Assembly (NCBI GenBank): GCA_963840425.1
Contig: CAWIYZ010000010.1
Location: forward strand, 212,095-276,094
DNA: 64,000 nucleotides
Direction: 5' to 3'
Origin: CADEFX01 sp963840425
Lineage (GTDB): Bacteria > Pseudomonadota > Alphaproteobacteria > Rhizobiales > Hyphomicrobiaceae
Made by a program: the position numbers and the translations under genes
Notes under the pieces: generated by a model
The model's input: only the letters and a program-made list of their open reading frames with translations
Told to the model about the DNA's origin: nothing
Database searches by the model: none
In this document: positions 50,398 through 59,757 of the stretch, in pieces
Layout: every line of letters begins with the position of its first letter
How positions within the stretch are numbered: the first letter of the stretch is position 1

Positions 50398-51854
50398 ACC
50401 TTCAGCTGGCGAATTTTTCCTTCGAGCCGCTGACCGCCATACTTCTGATCCCAGCCGGGGCGGCGGTCCTGCTGGCGCTGCTGCCTGGCTACTGGCTGGC
50501 GGCACGCCTCAACGTTCTGGCGACACTGTCGACGCTGGTTGCAGCCTTGTTTCTTCTGGTCGACCGCCCGGCGGCTGGCACCTATCTGTTCGTCGACGAT
50601 CTCAACGTCGTGTTTGTCGTGCTCTCAACGTTCGTGGGATTTACGACCAGCGTCTTCAGCGCCAGTTACATCGGGCACGAGATCGCGACGAACCGCCTGA
50701 CGCCTCGCCATCTGCGCTTCTATCATGCCATGTACCAGACCCTGATGTTCGCCATGAACCTCGGGCTCACCGCCAACAACATCGGCTTGATGTGGGTCGC
50801 CGTCGAGCTCGCCACACTCACTACTGTGCTAATGGTGGGCATTTACCGCACGCACGAAGCCCTTGAGGCCGCGTGGAAGTACTTCATCCTCGGTAGCGTC
50901 GGCATCGCCCTCGCCCTGTTCGGCACCATCCTCGTCTATATGGCCGCGCGCCCGGTGATCGGCGAAGGGCACGACGCCATGGTGTGGACGGCGCTGATCG
51001 AGAAGGCGGGCAGCTGCAGCCCCGAGCTGCTGAACGTGGCCTTCGTGTTTCTGATGCTCGGCTACGGTACCAAGGTCGGCCTGGCGCCGCTGCACGCCTG
51101 GCTGCCTGACGCGCACGCCGAGGGCCCCACTCCCATTTCCGCCGTTCTGTCGGGTCTGCTGCTCAATGTCGCCCTCTATGCCCTGCTGCGGTTCAAGATG
51201 CTGATCGCGGCCAACCCGCACGCGCTCGCTCCCGGTCCGCTGATGGTGACGTTGGGCCTGGTATCGCTGGTCTTTGCCGGCTTCATGCTCTATCGCCGGC
51301 GCGACATCAAACGCATGTTTGCCTACTCCTCGATCGAGCACATGGGGATCATCACCTTTGCATTCGGGATGGGCGGGCCGCTCGCCAACTTCGCCGGTTT
51401 GCTGCACATGACCATGCACAGCCTGACCAAGTCGGCGATCTTCTTTGCCATCGGCCATGTCGCCCAGGTCAAGGGCACGCAGCGTATGTCCGAGATCCGC
51501 GGACTGACCGAGAGCCATCCCGTGCTCGGTTGGGGTCTGGTGGCCGGTGTCGTGGCGATCGCCGGCTTTCCCCCACTCGGGATTTTCATGAGCGAGTTCC
51601 TGATCGTCACCTCCACGTTCGCGCGCGAGCCTTTGTTGGCGATCGTTCTGGTGCTCGGCCTGCTGGTCGCATCCGGCGCGCTTATGCTGCGCCTCCACGA
51701 GCTCGCCTTCGGCGCGGCAACCGGAAGCACGGCCGCCGTCGAGGCCTCGTATATCCCGCTGTTCTCGCATCTCGCACTCGTGCTGGCGGCCGGCATTTTC
51801 TTGCCGGCGCCGCTGGTGGCGTGGTTTCAGACCGTAGCGCGGTTGCTCGGATGA
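50394..51854 (+). CDS. hyfF: HyfF/HycQ-like (NuoN/NuoM-type) membrane subunit
   Basis: A 486-residue antiporter-like subunit with about 14 helices. Key segments are 'LGLTANNIGLMWVAVELATLTTVLMVG', 'GYGTKVGLAPLHAWLPDAHAEGPTPISAVLSG' (lysine helix; positions about 51060-51160) and 'RRRDIKRMFAYSSIEHMGIITF'. It is the second large ion-translocating subunit of the complex. The GTG start overlaps the hyfE stop and has GGGGAG upstream. Confidence 0.93.
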   Translation: MNLQLANFSFEPLTAILLIPAGAAVLLALLPGYWLAARLNVLATLSTLVAALFLLVDRPAAGTYLFVDDLNVVFVVLSTFVGFTTSVFSASYIGHEIATNRLTPRHLRFYHAMYQTLMFAMNLGLTANNIGLMWVAVELATLTTVLMVGIYRTHEALEAAWKYFILGSVGIALALFGTILVYMAARPVIGEGHDAMVWTALIEKAGSCSPELLNVAFVFLMLGYGTKVGLAPLHAWLPDAHAEGPTPISAVLSGLLLNVALYALLRFKMLIAANPHALAPGPLMVTLGLVSLVFAGFMLYRRRDIKRMFAYSSIEHMGIITFAFGMGGPLANFAGLLHMTMHSLTKSAIFFAIGHVAQVKGTQRMSEIRGLTESHPVLGWGLVAGVVAIAGFPPLGIFMSEFLIVTSTFAREPLLAIVLVLGLLVASGALMLRLHELAFGAATGSTAAVEASYIPLFSHLALVLAAGIFLPAPLVAWFQTVARLLG

Positions 51855-51864
51855 GGTTTCAACG

Positions 51865-53380
51865 ATGACGTGGCTCGGCGACATGATGCGGCAATGGCCA
51901 TCGAGCGGCGACCAACGGCCTTACCCGCGCATCGCCGTCGATGGGAACTCTTGGCAACGCGCAGCCCGGCACCTTGCGGCCGGGGAAGCCAGGCTGCTCT
52001 CGCTGTGGGGCGCGCCCGACACCGTGCACATGGCGCTGGAAAGCCAGAGCACCGGCGTGTTGAGCCTCGCCTGCCCCGACAAACGCTTTCCGTCCGTCGC
52101 CCGCATGCATCTGCCGGCGCTACGGCTGGAACGCAGCATCCACGACCTCTACGGACTCGTCCCCGAAGGCAGTCCGGATCAACGCGGCTGGCTCGACCAC
52201 GGCCGCTGGGGCATGCGCTATCCGCTCGGCGAGCGAGCGGTTGCCCCAGCCACAGGCGACGCCTACGCGTTCCACACTGCCGAAGGACCACCGATGCACC
52301 AGATCCCCGTTGGGCCGGTCCACGCCGGGCATCATCGAGCCCGGGCATTTTCGTTTCAGTGCCAACGGCGAGACCGTCGTTCGGCTCGAACAGCGGCTCG
52401 GCTATGTGCACAAGGGCATCGACGGTCTCATGACCGGTGCTCCGCTGGAGCGGGCAACCAAGCTCGCGGCGCGCGTCTCGGGCGACAGCACGGTGGCCTA
52501 TTCGATTGCTTTCGCGCGCGCCGTCGAAGCGGCGCTGGAGATCGAGGCGCCGGGTCGTGCACTGTGGCTCGCGGCGCTGATGGCGGAGTTGGAGCGGCTG
52601 GCCAATCATCTGGGCGATATCGGTGCCATCTGTAACGACGCATCGTTCTCGCTGCTGCATGCCCATTGCGGCATCTTGCGCGAGCATGTGCTGCGGGCGA
52701 GCAACGTCTGTTTCGGCCACCGCCTGATGATGGACCGCATCGTGCCGGGTGGCGTAACGGCGGACCTCGGCAATGACGGCGTCGCGGCCATCCGCAAGCT
52801 GATCGCCACGATAGATCAACGCTTTCCCGAGCTCATCGAGCTCTATGACAACACGACCTCACTACAAGATAGAACTGTGGCGACAGGCATCTTGAGCTCG
52901 GCGCTCGCGACGCAATACGGAGCCGGTGGCTACATCGGCCGCGCCTCGGGGAGCACGCGTGATGTTCGCAAGGCGCCAGGATACGTGCCGTATACAAGTC
53001 TGGAATTCGAAGTTCCGACGCGCCATGAGGGTGACGTCGATGCACGCGTGTGGGTGCGCATCGAGGAAGTGAAGCAATCCCTGCGGCTGATCGAGCAAAT
53101 TCTCGATCGCGTCCCAGACGGTGCTATCCTAACTAACCACGTCCGTTCTGTTTTGCGCAGGCCGGCGGCCGAAGGACTGGCGTTCGCTGAGGGTTTCCGC
53201 GGTGAAGTGCTCGCGTGGGTGCGCATCGGTAAGGATGCAAAAGTCGCGCGCTGCCATTTGCGCGACCCATCGTGGTTCCAATGGCCGCTGCTGGAAGCAG
53301 CCATTGAAGGCAACATCGTTGCTGATTTTCCGCTCTGCAACAAATCCTTCAACTGCTCTTATTCCGGCCACGACCTGTGA
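51865..53380 (+). CDS. hyfG: HyfG-like large subunit without NiFe-site cysteines, one frameshift
   Basis: The N-terminal ~150 residues are NuoC-like ('LRLERSIHDLYGLVPEGSPDQRGW'); one inserted G near 52329 interrupts 'VGPVHAGIIEPGHFRFSANGE', after which the NuoD/hydrogenase-large-subunit domain runs to 53380 (about 504 residues restored). In hydrogenases an RxCGIC motif follows the 'PLERA' helix region; here it reads ARVSGDSTVAYS (SGDS at 52478-52489). The distal DPCxxC is FNCSYSGHDL at the C-terminus, so only one cysteine of four remains. A NiFe centre therefore cannot form. No C-terminal protease-processing extension is present either. The subunit may couple redox chemistry or conformational change to the membrane arm in another way. 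Confidence 0.88.
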
Positions 53381-53386
53381 GATCCC

Positions 53387-53923
53387 ATGCGCAAACTGCT
53401 GTTCAAAAGCCTGCTGCAGTCGCCTTTGACCGAGCCCGCGTCGGCTGACGAGCGCGCGCTGGCGGAGCTTGGGACAAGCCTCCAGCGCGAAGCACGGCGT
53501 CGTCTGGGGCGCTCGCTTTCGATTCGCGAGGTGGACGCCGGCTCCTGCAACGGCTGCGAGCTCGAGATCCATGCGCTCGGCAACGCATTCTATGATCTCG
53601 AGCGCTTCGGCTTGCGCTTCGTCGCCTCCCCGCGCCATGCCGATGTGCTGCTGGTGACGGGACCGGTGACCAAGAACATGCGCGAGGCGCTGGAGCGCAC
53701 CTACCAAGCGACTCCGGACCCAAAGTGGGTGGTTGCTGTGGGCGATTGCGCGATCAACTGTAGTGTGTTTGCCGACAGCTACGCTTGTGCGGGCCCGGTC
53801 TCCGCCGTGATTCCCGTGGATCTGGGAGTACCAGGCTGCCCGCCTGCACCGACCGCAATTCTCGAGGGCTTGCTGGCACTGCTCGCTCGCACGAGCACGG
53901 AGAACAAGATGCAAGGATCCTAG
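53387..53923 (+). CDS. hyfI: HyfI-like (NuoB-type) small subunit with intact FeS ligands
   Basis: The 178-residue protein has all four cysteines of the N2-type [4Fe-4S] cluster: Cys54 and Cys57 in GSCNGCELE, Cys121 in VGDCAINC and Cys151 in VPGCPPAP. It is the electron-transfer partner of the HyfG-like subunit. It starts 7 bp after hyfG and is the last gene of the operon; no ferredoxin-like HyfA/HyfH subunit, formate dehydrogenase or hyp maturation gene is present on either side in this window. Confidence 0.93.
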   Translation: MRKLLFKSLLQSPLTEPASADERALAELGTSLQREARRRLGRSLSIREVDAGSCNGCELEIHALGNAFYDLERFGLRFVASPRHADVLLVTGPVTKNMREALERTYQATPDPKWVVAVGDCAINCSVFADSYACAGPVSAVIPVDLGVPGCPPAPTAILEGLLALLARTSTENKMQGS

Positions 53924-53959
53924 CGACCCCGTCCCGGGTACGCGGGCTTTGTTTGCAAG

Positions 53960-54036
53960 TGGCGCGCCCAAGAGGATTCGAACCTCTGACCTTCGGCTCC
54001 GGAGGCCGACGCTCTATCCAGCTGAGCTATGGGCGC
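53960..54036 (-). tRNA. tRNA-Arg(CCG), CCA encoded
   Basis: The minus strand folds into a complete cloverleaf: 7-bp acceptor stem (GCGCCCA with TGGGCGC), D-arm AGCTCAGCTGGATAGAGC, anticodon stem TCGGC/GCCGA with loop CTCCGGA (anticodon CCG), T-arm AGAGG-TTCGAAT-CCTCT, discriminator G and encoded CCA. It reads arginine codon CGG. It lies 36 bp after hyfI on the opposite strand; no integrase or att-like duplication is seen beside it. Confidence 0.97.
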
Positions 54037-54256
54037 GAGCGCCGCAGAATTACCGCATCGGACCGCTATCTGCAAACTGCGGTTTTGGCGGCCTCGACCG
54101 GAGGAGCATGTGTGGGGTTCGGCGTTTGGGTGGGCTAGGCCGATCTTGGACGATCCGGCTGGCAGCCAATCACACAATCCGGTGACGGATGGTGTGCGGA
54201 GCCTTATGATGATCTCTCCAGATCGCACGCAGCGACAGGGAGGGGCGCTCCAGGCG

Positions 54257-54775
54257 ATGCGCGCCATGGCGACAGTCATTTCCGGGGCTCTGTTCGGCAC
54301 ATTTGCCGCGCTGACGGCAGCGGCAGCGCTCGCGCAAGCGCCCAAGCTCGTGAGCACCTTCTCGGACTGGTCCTCCTACATGCACGAGGATTCCAGGGCG
54401 AAGATCTGCTTTGCCGTGTCGCAACCCAAGAGCCAAGAGCCCAAGGGCGCCAATCGGGATCCAGCGTTCTTCTATGTCTCGGCTTGGCCGAAGGACGGCG
54501 TCAGGACCGAGATCAGCGTCAAGATCGGCTATCCCTTCAAGAAAGGCAGCGAGGCGACGGTGACGGTCGGCAATACATCGTTCAAGCTGTTCACGCAGAA
54601 CGACCGTGCATTCGTGGGTGACGCTGCACAGGAGGTGAAACTGATCGAGGCGATGAAGAAGGCCCAGACCATGCAGGTGCAGGGCACCTCGGAGCGTGGC
54701 ACGGCAACCACGGACAACTACTCGCTCGCAGGCCTAGCCCAGGCGCTGCAGGCCGCCACGGAGCAGTGCCAGTAG
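54257..54775 (+). CDS. Invasion-associated locus B (IalB) family exported protein
   Basis: About 172 residues from ATG 54257, with a signal peptide (VISGALFGTFAALTAAAALAQ). The body 'LVSTFSDWSSYMHEDSRAKICFAVSQPK' and 'TEISVKIGYPFKKGSEATVTVG' with a final cysteine are characteristic of the IalB family, common in alphaproteobacteria and mostly of unknown role outside Bartonella. An earlier ATG at 54206 is possible and has a GCGGA site, but it would put a polar stretch before the signal peptide. Confidence 0.85.
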   Translation: MRAMATVISGALFGTFAALTAAAALAQAPKLVSTFSDWSSYMHEDSRAKICFAVSQPKSQEPKGANRDPAFFYVSAWPKDGVRTEISVKIGYPFKKGSEATVTVGNTSFKLFTQNDRAFVGDAAQEVKLIEAMKKAQTMQVQGTSERGTATTDNYSLAGLAQALQAATEQCQ

Positions 54776-54795
54776 GCGGGGTTGTGGTCCTCGGA

Positions 54796-55272
54796 TCATC
54801 CCGCAGCATGAACCTCGGCCACATGGGCCAGGCGATTGTCGATCCGGCGCAGCTCATCGGCAAGGCCCGCCAGCCGCGAGGTTATCTTGGCGCCGATGTG
54901 CTCTGCCATGCGGGCGTCATCGCGCATCTGCTCATGCATGGCCTCGCGTGCAATTTTCAGCGCCCGCACTGGCCCTCGCGCAATGACAGTGATCGCATAG
55001 TCGTGCTCGACGAGCATGGCCAGCTCGCCGATCAAGGAACCCGGCTCGATGGGCTCGGGCTTGATGCGGGAGTTTTCCCGGCCAATACAGACGGCCTCCC
55101 CCGCAACGATGACAAAAGCTCCATCGCCGGGCGTGCCGGCGTGCACGATGACCTGACCCGGGCTGAACACGATCCGCTCCGCCCGGCGGGCGATCTCCGT
55201 GATCTGCAAAGGCCTGAGCCCCTGAAAGATCTCGAGCCGAAGAAGGGGCTTTACCAGCGCATCGACTGTCAT
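54796..55272 (-). CDS. Stand-alone cyclic-nucleotide-binding-fold protein
   Basis: A 158-residue protein consisting of a cNMP-binding beta roll ('FQGLRPLQITEIARRAERIVFSPGQVIVHAG', 'GDGAFVIVAGEAVC', 'GSLIGELAMLVEHDYAITVIARG') and a C-terminal helix, without the HTH of Crp/Fnr regulators. In the phosphate-binding cassette the arginine that contacts the cyclic phosphate is replaced by Tyr92 (HDYAITV), so binding of cAMP or cGMP is doubtful. It may work as a partner or scaffold protein. ATG 55272 is preferred to 55305. Confidence 0.8.
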   Translation of the reverse strand: MTVDALVKPLLRLEIFQGLRPLQITEIARRAERIVFSPGQVIVHAGTPGDGAFVIVAGEAVCIGRENSRIKPEPIEPGSLIGELAMLVEHDYAITVIARGPVRALKIAREAMHEQMRDDARMAEHIGAKITSRLAGLADELRRIDNRLAHVAEVHAAG

Positions 55273-55433
55273 ACCGACCGACCATTGGACGTGGATAGGG
55301 CGCAACTGTGGCCGCGTGGAACTTGACCTACGCTCAACCGATTCGGCGTGTGTGAACAGGCCATGTGGACGGCATGGGGATACGCTGTGGGCAGCTCAAG
55401 TGGCTCCGCACCAGTTGGGCCGCGCCAAGCCAG

Positions 55434-56581
55434 TCACACGTAGCTTGGCCCCTCGATCACCGGATGCTGGAGAAGGAATTTCTCGTCCACATCGAGGCCG
55501 ATGCCGGGTGCTTCGAGCGGGCTCACTGAGCCGTCCTCAGCGATGGTGCAGGGTTGCTTGGAGCAGAGCAGATCACGGTAAGGATTGATCTTGGAGATAT
55601 CGGCCTCGTAGTAACCACCGTTGTCGATTGCGCAGAGGAAATGGATCGATGCCGCCATGTTGAGTGCGCTGATCGACGTATGTGGATTGACCGGCAGTTT
55701 CCATGCCGACGCCATGGCGGCGATGCGCAGCGCCTCCGTGATACCGCCAGTCTTGGACAGATCAGGTTGTAGGATGGTAATGGCGCCGTCCTCGATCAAG
55801 CGATTGAATTCGAACCGCGTGTAGTGGTTCTCACCGGCTGCCAGCGGCACGCGCGCGAAGCTTTTGGCAATCGCATAGCTGCGATAGTCGTGCGCCGGAA
55901 ACGGCTCCTCGAGCCAAGCGACGCCGGCATCCGCGAGCCCCGGCATGAGGCGGCGTGCGTCCTCGACGCTGCAGCCGGTGTTGGCATCAGAGAGAATGAC
56001 GAGGTCCGAGCCGAAGGCCTTACGCACGGCAGCGGCGCGCTCAATGTCGCGCTCAGGACTGTCGCCGACCCGAAGCTTTACCGCCTTGTACCCAGCCTCC
56101 ACGAACGGCCGCACCTCATCGACGAGCCGTTCCGGTGGCTGATAACCCAGCGCCACGCCACCAGCGTAGGCCGGAATGCGCTTGGCCCGACCGCCGAGCA
56201 GCTTGTAGAGGGGCCAGCCGACAGCCTTGGCGCGGATATCCCACAGCGCCATGTCGATCCCGCTCATGGCGAGCGAAGTCGCGGCACCCATGCCGTGGCT
56301 GCCGAGCTGCATCTTGTAGATGCGCGACCAGATGCCGACCACGTCGCTCGCGTCCATGCCGAGGATGAGCTGCTTCAGCGTCGTGCCGACAAGAAATGCG
56401 CCGACCGTGCCCGGTGCCGGCCATGGTGCGATTCGCCCCATCCGACGAGGCCGCTTTCGGTGACCACCTTCACGATCACCGTATCGCGTTTGACCATGCG
56501 GCCGACGCCGAGCCGCACGTCGAGATCCTGCGGCAGCGGAAACGAAGGGTCGGCGTAGGCCTTGATGTCGACGATCTTCAT
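55434..56581 (-). CDS. Mandelate racemase / muconate lactonizing enzyme family protein, one frameshift
   Basis: The N-terminal capping domain (MKIVDIKAYADPSFPLPQDLD, then 'VIVKVVTESGLVGWGESHHGR') is followed by a one-base deletion near 56419 and then the barrel: 'AGYKAVKLRVGDSPERDI' (base lysine), metal ligands in 'LSDANTGCSVEDA', 'WLEEPFPAHD' and 'LAAGENHYTRFE', and the general-acid/base histidine in 'VNPHTSISALN'. These are all the residues of the mandelate-racemase subgroup, which acts on hydroxy acids or sugar acids. About 382 residues restored. It lies directly downstream of the ABC ATPase gene, so it may process the imported substrate. Confidence 0.82.
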
Positions 56582-56589
56582 GTGGCCGT

Positions 56590-57725
56590 CCCGGGGCCCA
56601 GCGCGCTCGGTCAGATCGCCCACTTCCAGCTTGGCATCGAAGAAATGCAGGCGCTCTTCCGGGTTGGCGGCAAGGCGGAGCGTGTCCTGCACCTTGGCCC
56701 GGGTGATGGAGGATCGACCGGAAGCCGCCATGGTGCAGATCGCCGAACGCGCGCGTCGAGAAGGATTGAGCGCCGAGTTGCTCGATCACCTCGATCTTGG
56801 AGTTGAACGTGAGCCCAACCGGATGACTACGCGCGCCACGTGCAGATCCTCGGGCCGCACACCCAACGTGACCTGCTTGCCGACATGCGCGCGCAGACGG
56901 TCGGCCTGGCTGACTGGGTTTTCGATCTCTAGGCCTGCGCTCTTCCAGTTGATGCGGCCGTTGCCATCCGCCAGCGTAACCGCGGCGAAGTTCGTGGCCG
57001 GGAGCCGATGAAACCGGCGACGAAGACGGTCGCAGGCGTGTTGTACAGCTCAACGGTACACCCACCTGCTGCACCCATCCGTCTTTCATTACCACCACGC
57101 GATCGCCTTTAGCGTCATCGCCTCGACCTGGTCATGCGTGACGTAGACAGCTGTAGTTCCCAGCCGGCAAGGTGCAGTTTCTTACCAAGCTCGACACGCA
57201 TCTGCACTCTGCTGAGCTTGGCATCGAGGAATTTGGAGAGCGGCTCATGAAACAGGAATTACCTGCGGATGACGGACGATGGCGCGACCGAGTGCAACGC
57301 GTTGGCGCTGACCGGAGAGCTGACGCGGCTGCTCTGTCCACGAAGGCTTCCTCGATGCCGAGGATGTCGGCGGCTTGCTTGACGCGCTTTGGCAATCTCG
57401 GCTTCGCGAACTTCCGCATCTTGAGGCCGAAGGCCATGTTGTCGAACACGCTCATGTGCGGGTAGAGAGCGTAGTTCTGAAACACCATGGCGATGTCGCG
57501 ATCCATCGGCGCCAGCTCATTCACCACCTGGCCGCCGATGGAGATGTTCGCCGGAGCTGATCGCCTCCGATCCGGCAATCATGCTGAGCGTCGTCGTCTT
57601 GCCACAACCCGAAGGGCCGACGAAGACCACGAACTCCTTGTCGCAGAGTGGTCAGGTTCCACGTCTTTGACGGTGCTCGCCTTGTCGTAGAATTTGTTGA
57701 TTTGTTTAAGGACGACCTGCGCCAT
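56590..57725 (-). pseudogene. Sugar-type ABC transporter ATPase (UgpC/MalK-like), multiply frameshifted
   Basis: The start at ATG 57725 reads MAQVVLKQINKFYDKASTVKDV. Across several frames one finds Walker A VGPSGCGKTTT (near 57595), 'GGQVVNELAPMDRDIAMVFQNYALYPHMSVFDNMAFGLKMRKFAK' pieces (57410-57560) and a C-terminal MalK-type domain ('VGKQVTLGVRPEDLHVA', 'FNSKIEVIEQLGAQS', 'LRLAANPEERLHFFDAK'). At least five single-base indels are needed to join these. All parts are in the right order, so the gene is complete in content but not in frame. The exact 3' end near 56590 is uncertain because it runs into the enolase-family start. Confidence 0.72.
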
Positions 57726-57761
57726 CTCGATTTCACCCTGCCCCTGAACGCCGACTGATCA

Positions 57762-58658
57762 TTACGTCTTTTTCGACACTCTTCTGATGGGGTCTGCGGT
57801 AGGCTGGCCTTTCACCAAGCCCATGAGACCCGAGACGTAGTGTTCGACAAAGGAAGAGGTCGACCAGCGCCACTGGTATCGAGCCGAGCAGCGCACCTGC
57901 CATCAGCGGCCCAGAAGAACACGTCGCCTCGAATGAGTTCGGAGGTGACGCCGACCGGCCACCGTCTGTTCGGGCGATGCCAGGAACACCAGCGCGTAGA
58001 TGAACTCGTTCCATGACAGTGTAGAAGGCGAAGATACAGGCCGATGCCGGGGATCGCCACCGGGATGATGATGTAGAGCATGGCCTGCAGGCGCGACGCG
58101 CCATCGATGCGGGCACATTCTTCCAGCTCCTTCGGCACGGCCTTGAAGTAGCCCCAGGTCACCATCAGCCATGTGCAGAAGGGAATAAGAAAGGTTGGAT
58201 AGGTCAGGATCAGCGACCACGGCGTGTCGCCGAGCTTGTAATTGCGGATGATCTCAGCCAGCGGAATGAACAGCAGTGTCTGTGGCACCAGATAGGTGAC
58301 AAAGATGCCGGTGCCGAGACTGCCCGCGAACGGGAAATTGAGGCGCGACAGGGCGTAGCCCGCGAGCACGCCACAGAAAAGCGAGATGACCGTGGACGCC
58401 GCGGCAATCAACATGGTGTTCCATAGCCAGGTGGCGAACAGGGTCTCCTCGAACAGGTACTTGATGTGATCGAGCATCAGATCAAGCGCTGAAGAACGGG
58501 TAGTCATTGATACGCGTTCCACGGGCGGGTACAGCTCCTCCATCCGGGCGGAAGACAGCGGTCGGCATGCAATAGAACGGAAACAGCAGGAACAGCAGGA
58601 ACATGAACAGGGGTATGCGAAAGTAGACCCACTGTCTCCACTTGGCGCCTTCGATCAT
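57762..58658 (-). pseudogene. Sugar-type ABC transporter permease (MalG-like), multiply frameshifted
   Basis: From ATG 58658 the product begins MIEGAKWRQWVYFRIPLFMFLLFLLFPFY. After at least two indels, the middle (58060-58500) reads 'LFATWLWNTMLIAAASTVISLFCGVLAGYALSR' and 'YFKAVPKELEECARIDGASRLQAM', the EAA docking loop. A final frame ends 'HYVSGLMGLVKGQPTADPIRR' with a TAA at 57762. This is a full carbohydrate-type permease of about 295 residues once repaired. It starts three bases after the previous permease stop. Confidence 0.75.
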
Positions 58659-58661
58659 GGG

Positions 58662-59607
58662 TCAACGTACCTCGACACGACGGATGTACAGGAGCTCGAT
58701 AATCACGACCAGAAACAGGATCGGGAACATTGCCAGCGAGATCGCCGCGCCCTCGCTCAGGAGCCCAGTGCGACTCCGATCTGATAGGCGTAGGTCGCAA
58801 ATAAGTGCGTGGCGTTCGCTTCGTCCGCCTCCAGTCATCACGTAGACGATCTGGAAGTCCGCGGAACATCTGGAATGAGCACCGAGAACAGCAGCACAAC
58901 CATAGTCACCGGCAGCAAGAGCGGCCACGTGATGTACCAGAAGCGATGCCACGGCTTGGCGCCGTCGATGGCTGCAGCCTCGTCGAGCTCAGGACTGATG
59001 GTCTGCCAGGCCGGCAAGCAGGCTGATGGCGAAAAACGGCACGCCGCGCCAAATATTGACGACGATGATCGAAGCCATAGCCAGGTCCGGATCCCCCGAG
59101 CCAATTGATGCGGCCTGTGATTGCACCGATCTGATACAGGGTCCAGTTGATGACGCTGAAGGTAGATGGAACCCGCCTTCCACTTCCAAGCGAACTCTGG
59201 GACAGAGCACCATTGGAATGATGAATGGCAGCAGAAAATCAAGAGCGCGCGTAAATGCCTTGCCGCGGAAATTGCGGTTGAGCAGCATGGCAAGCCACAG
59301 GCCGAGCGCAAGCTTGAAGACCGATGTCACGGCCGTATAGAAAAACGTGTTGTAGACGGCCGTCCGGAAGATCGAGTCGTTCCAAATCTTGTAGTAGTTG
59401 GCTAGTCCGACGAAGTCGCCCGCTACACCGACGCGCGAATTGGTCGCCGACAGCATGATCCCGCGCACGAACGGATAGGCGATGAACATGCCGAGCAGCA
59501 CCATGGTCGGCACGAGGAAGACGAAGGCCAGCCAGCCCTCGTCGAGCGGCCGGCTGCGCCCGCGGAGGTGGGGCCGCGCCCAGTGTAGTTATGGCTTCGA
59601 CTGCCAT
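58662..59607 (-). pseudogene. Sugar-type ABC transporter permease (MalF-like), multiply frameshifted
   Basis: ATG 59607 gives MAVEAITTLGAAPPPR; after a shift the membrane part follows ('MVLLGMFIAYPFVRGIMLSATNSRVGV', 'YNTFFYTAVTSVFKLALGLWLAMLLN'). Another frame supplies 'ISPELDEAAAIDGAKPWHRFWYITWPLLLPVTMVVLL' (the EAA loop, about 58880-59000) and a last one ends 'FPILFLVVIIELLYIRRVEV' at 58662. At least four indels separate the pieces. Order and content are those of a normal ~315-residue permease. Confidence 0.73.
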
Positions 59608-59757
59608 GGGATCGTCGTCCTCTTCATCCGAACTGCTTCTTCGCTTCTTGCGTTAAACGAGAGAAGCGGCAGTGCTGTCGGAGCGGCCAGCGGAGGCCGC
59701 CCCGCACTTGGGTCTCCCTCCCGTAGCCTTGAACGGCATACGGGAGGAGGTAATTGA

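Noticed and set aside
51865..53923. Functional [NiFe]-hydrogenase or formate hydrogenlyase
   Set aside because: Three of four NiFe cysteines are absent, and there is no hyp, formate dehydrogenase or C-terminal processing extension.
53960..54036. tRNA-Arg as integration site of a genomic island carrying the hyf genes
   Set aside because: No integrase, direct repeat of the tRNA 3' end or composition break was found on either side.
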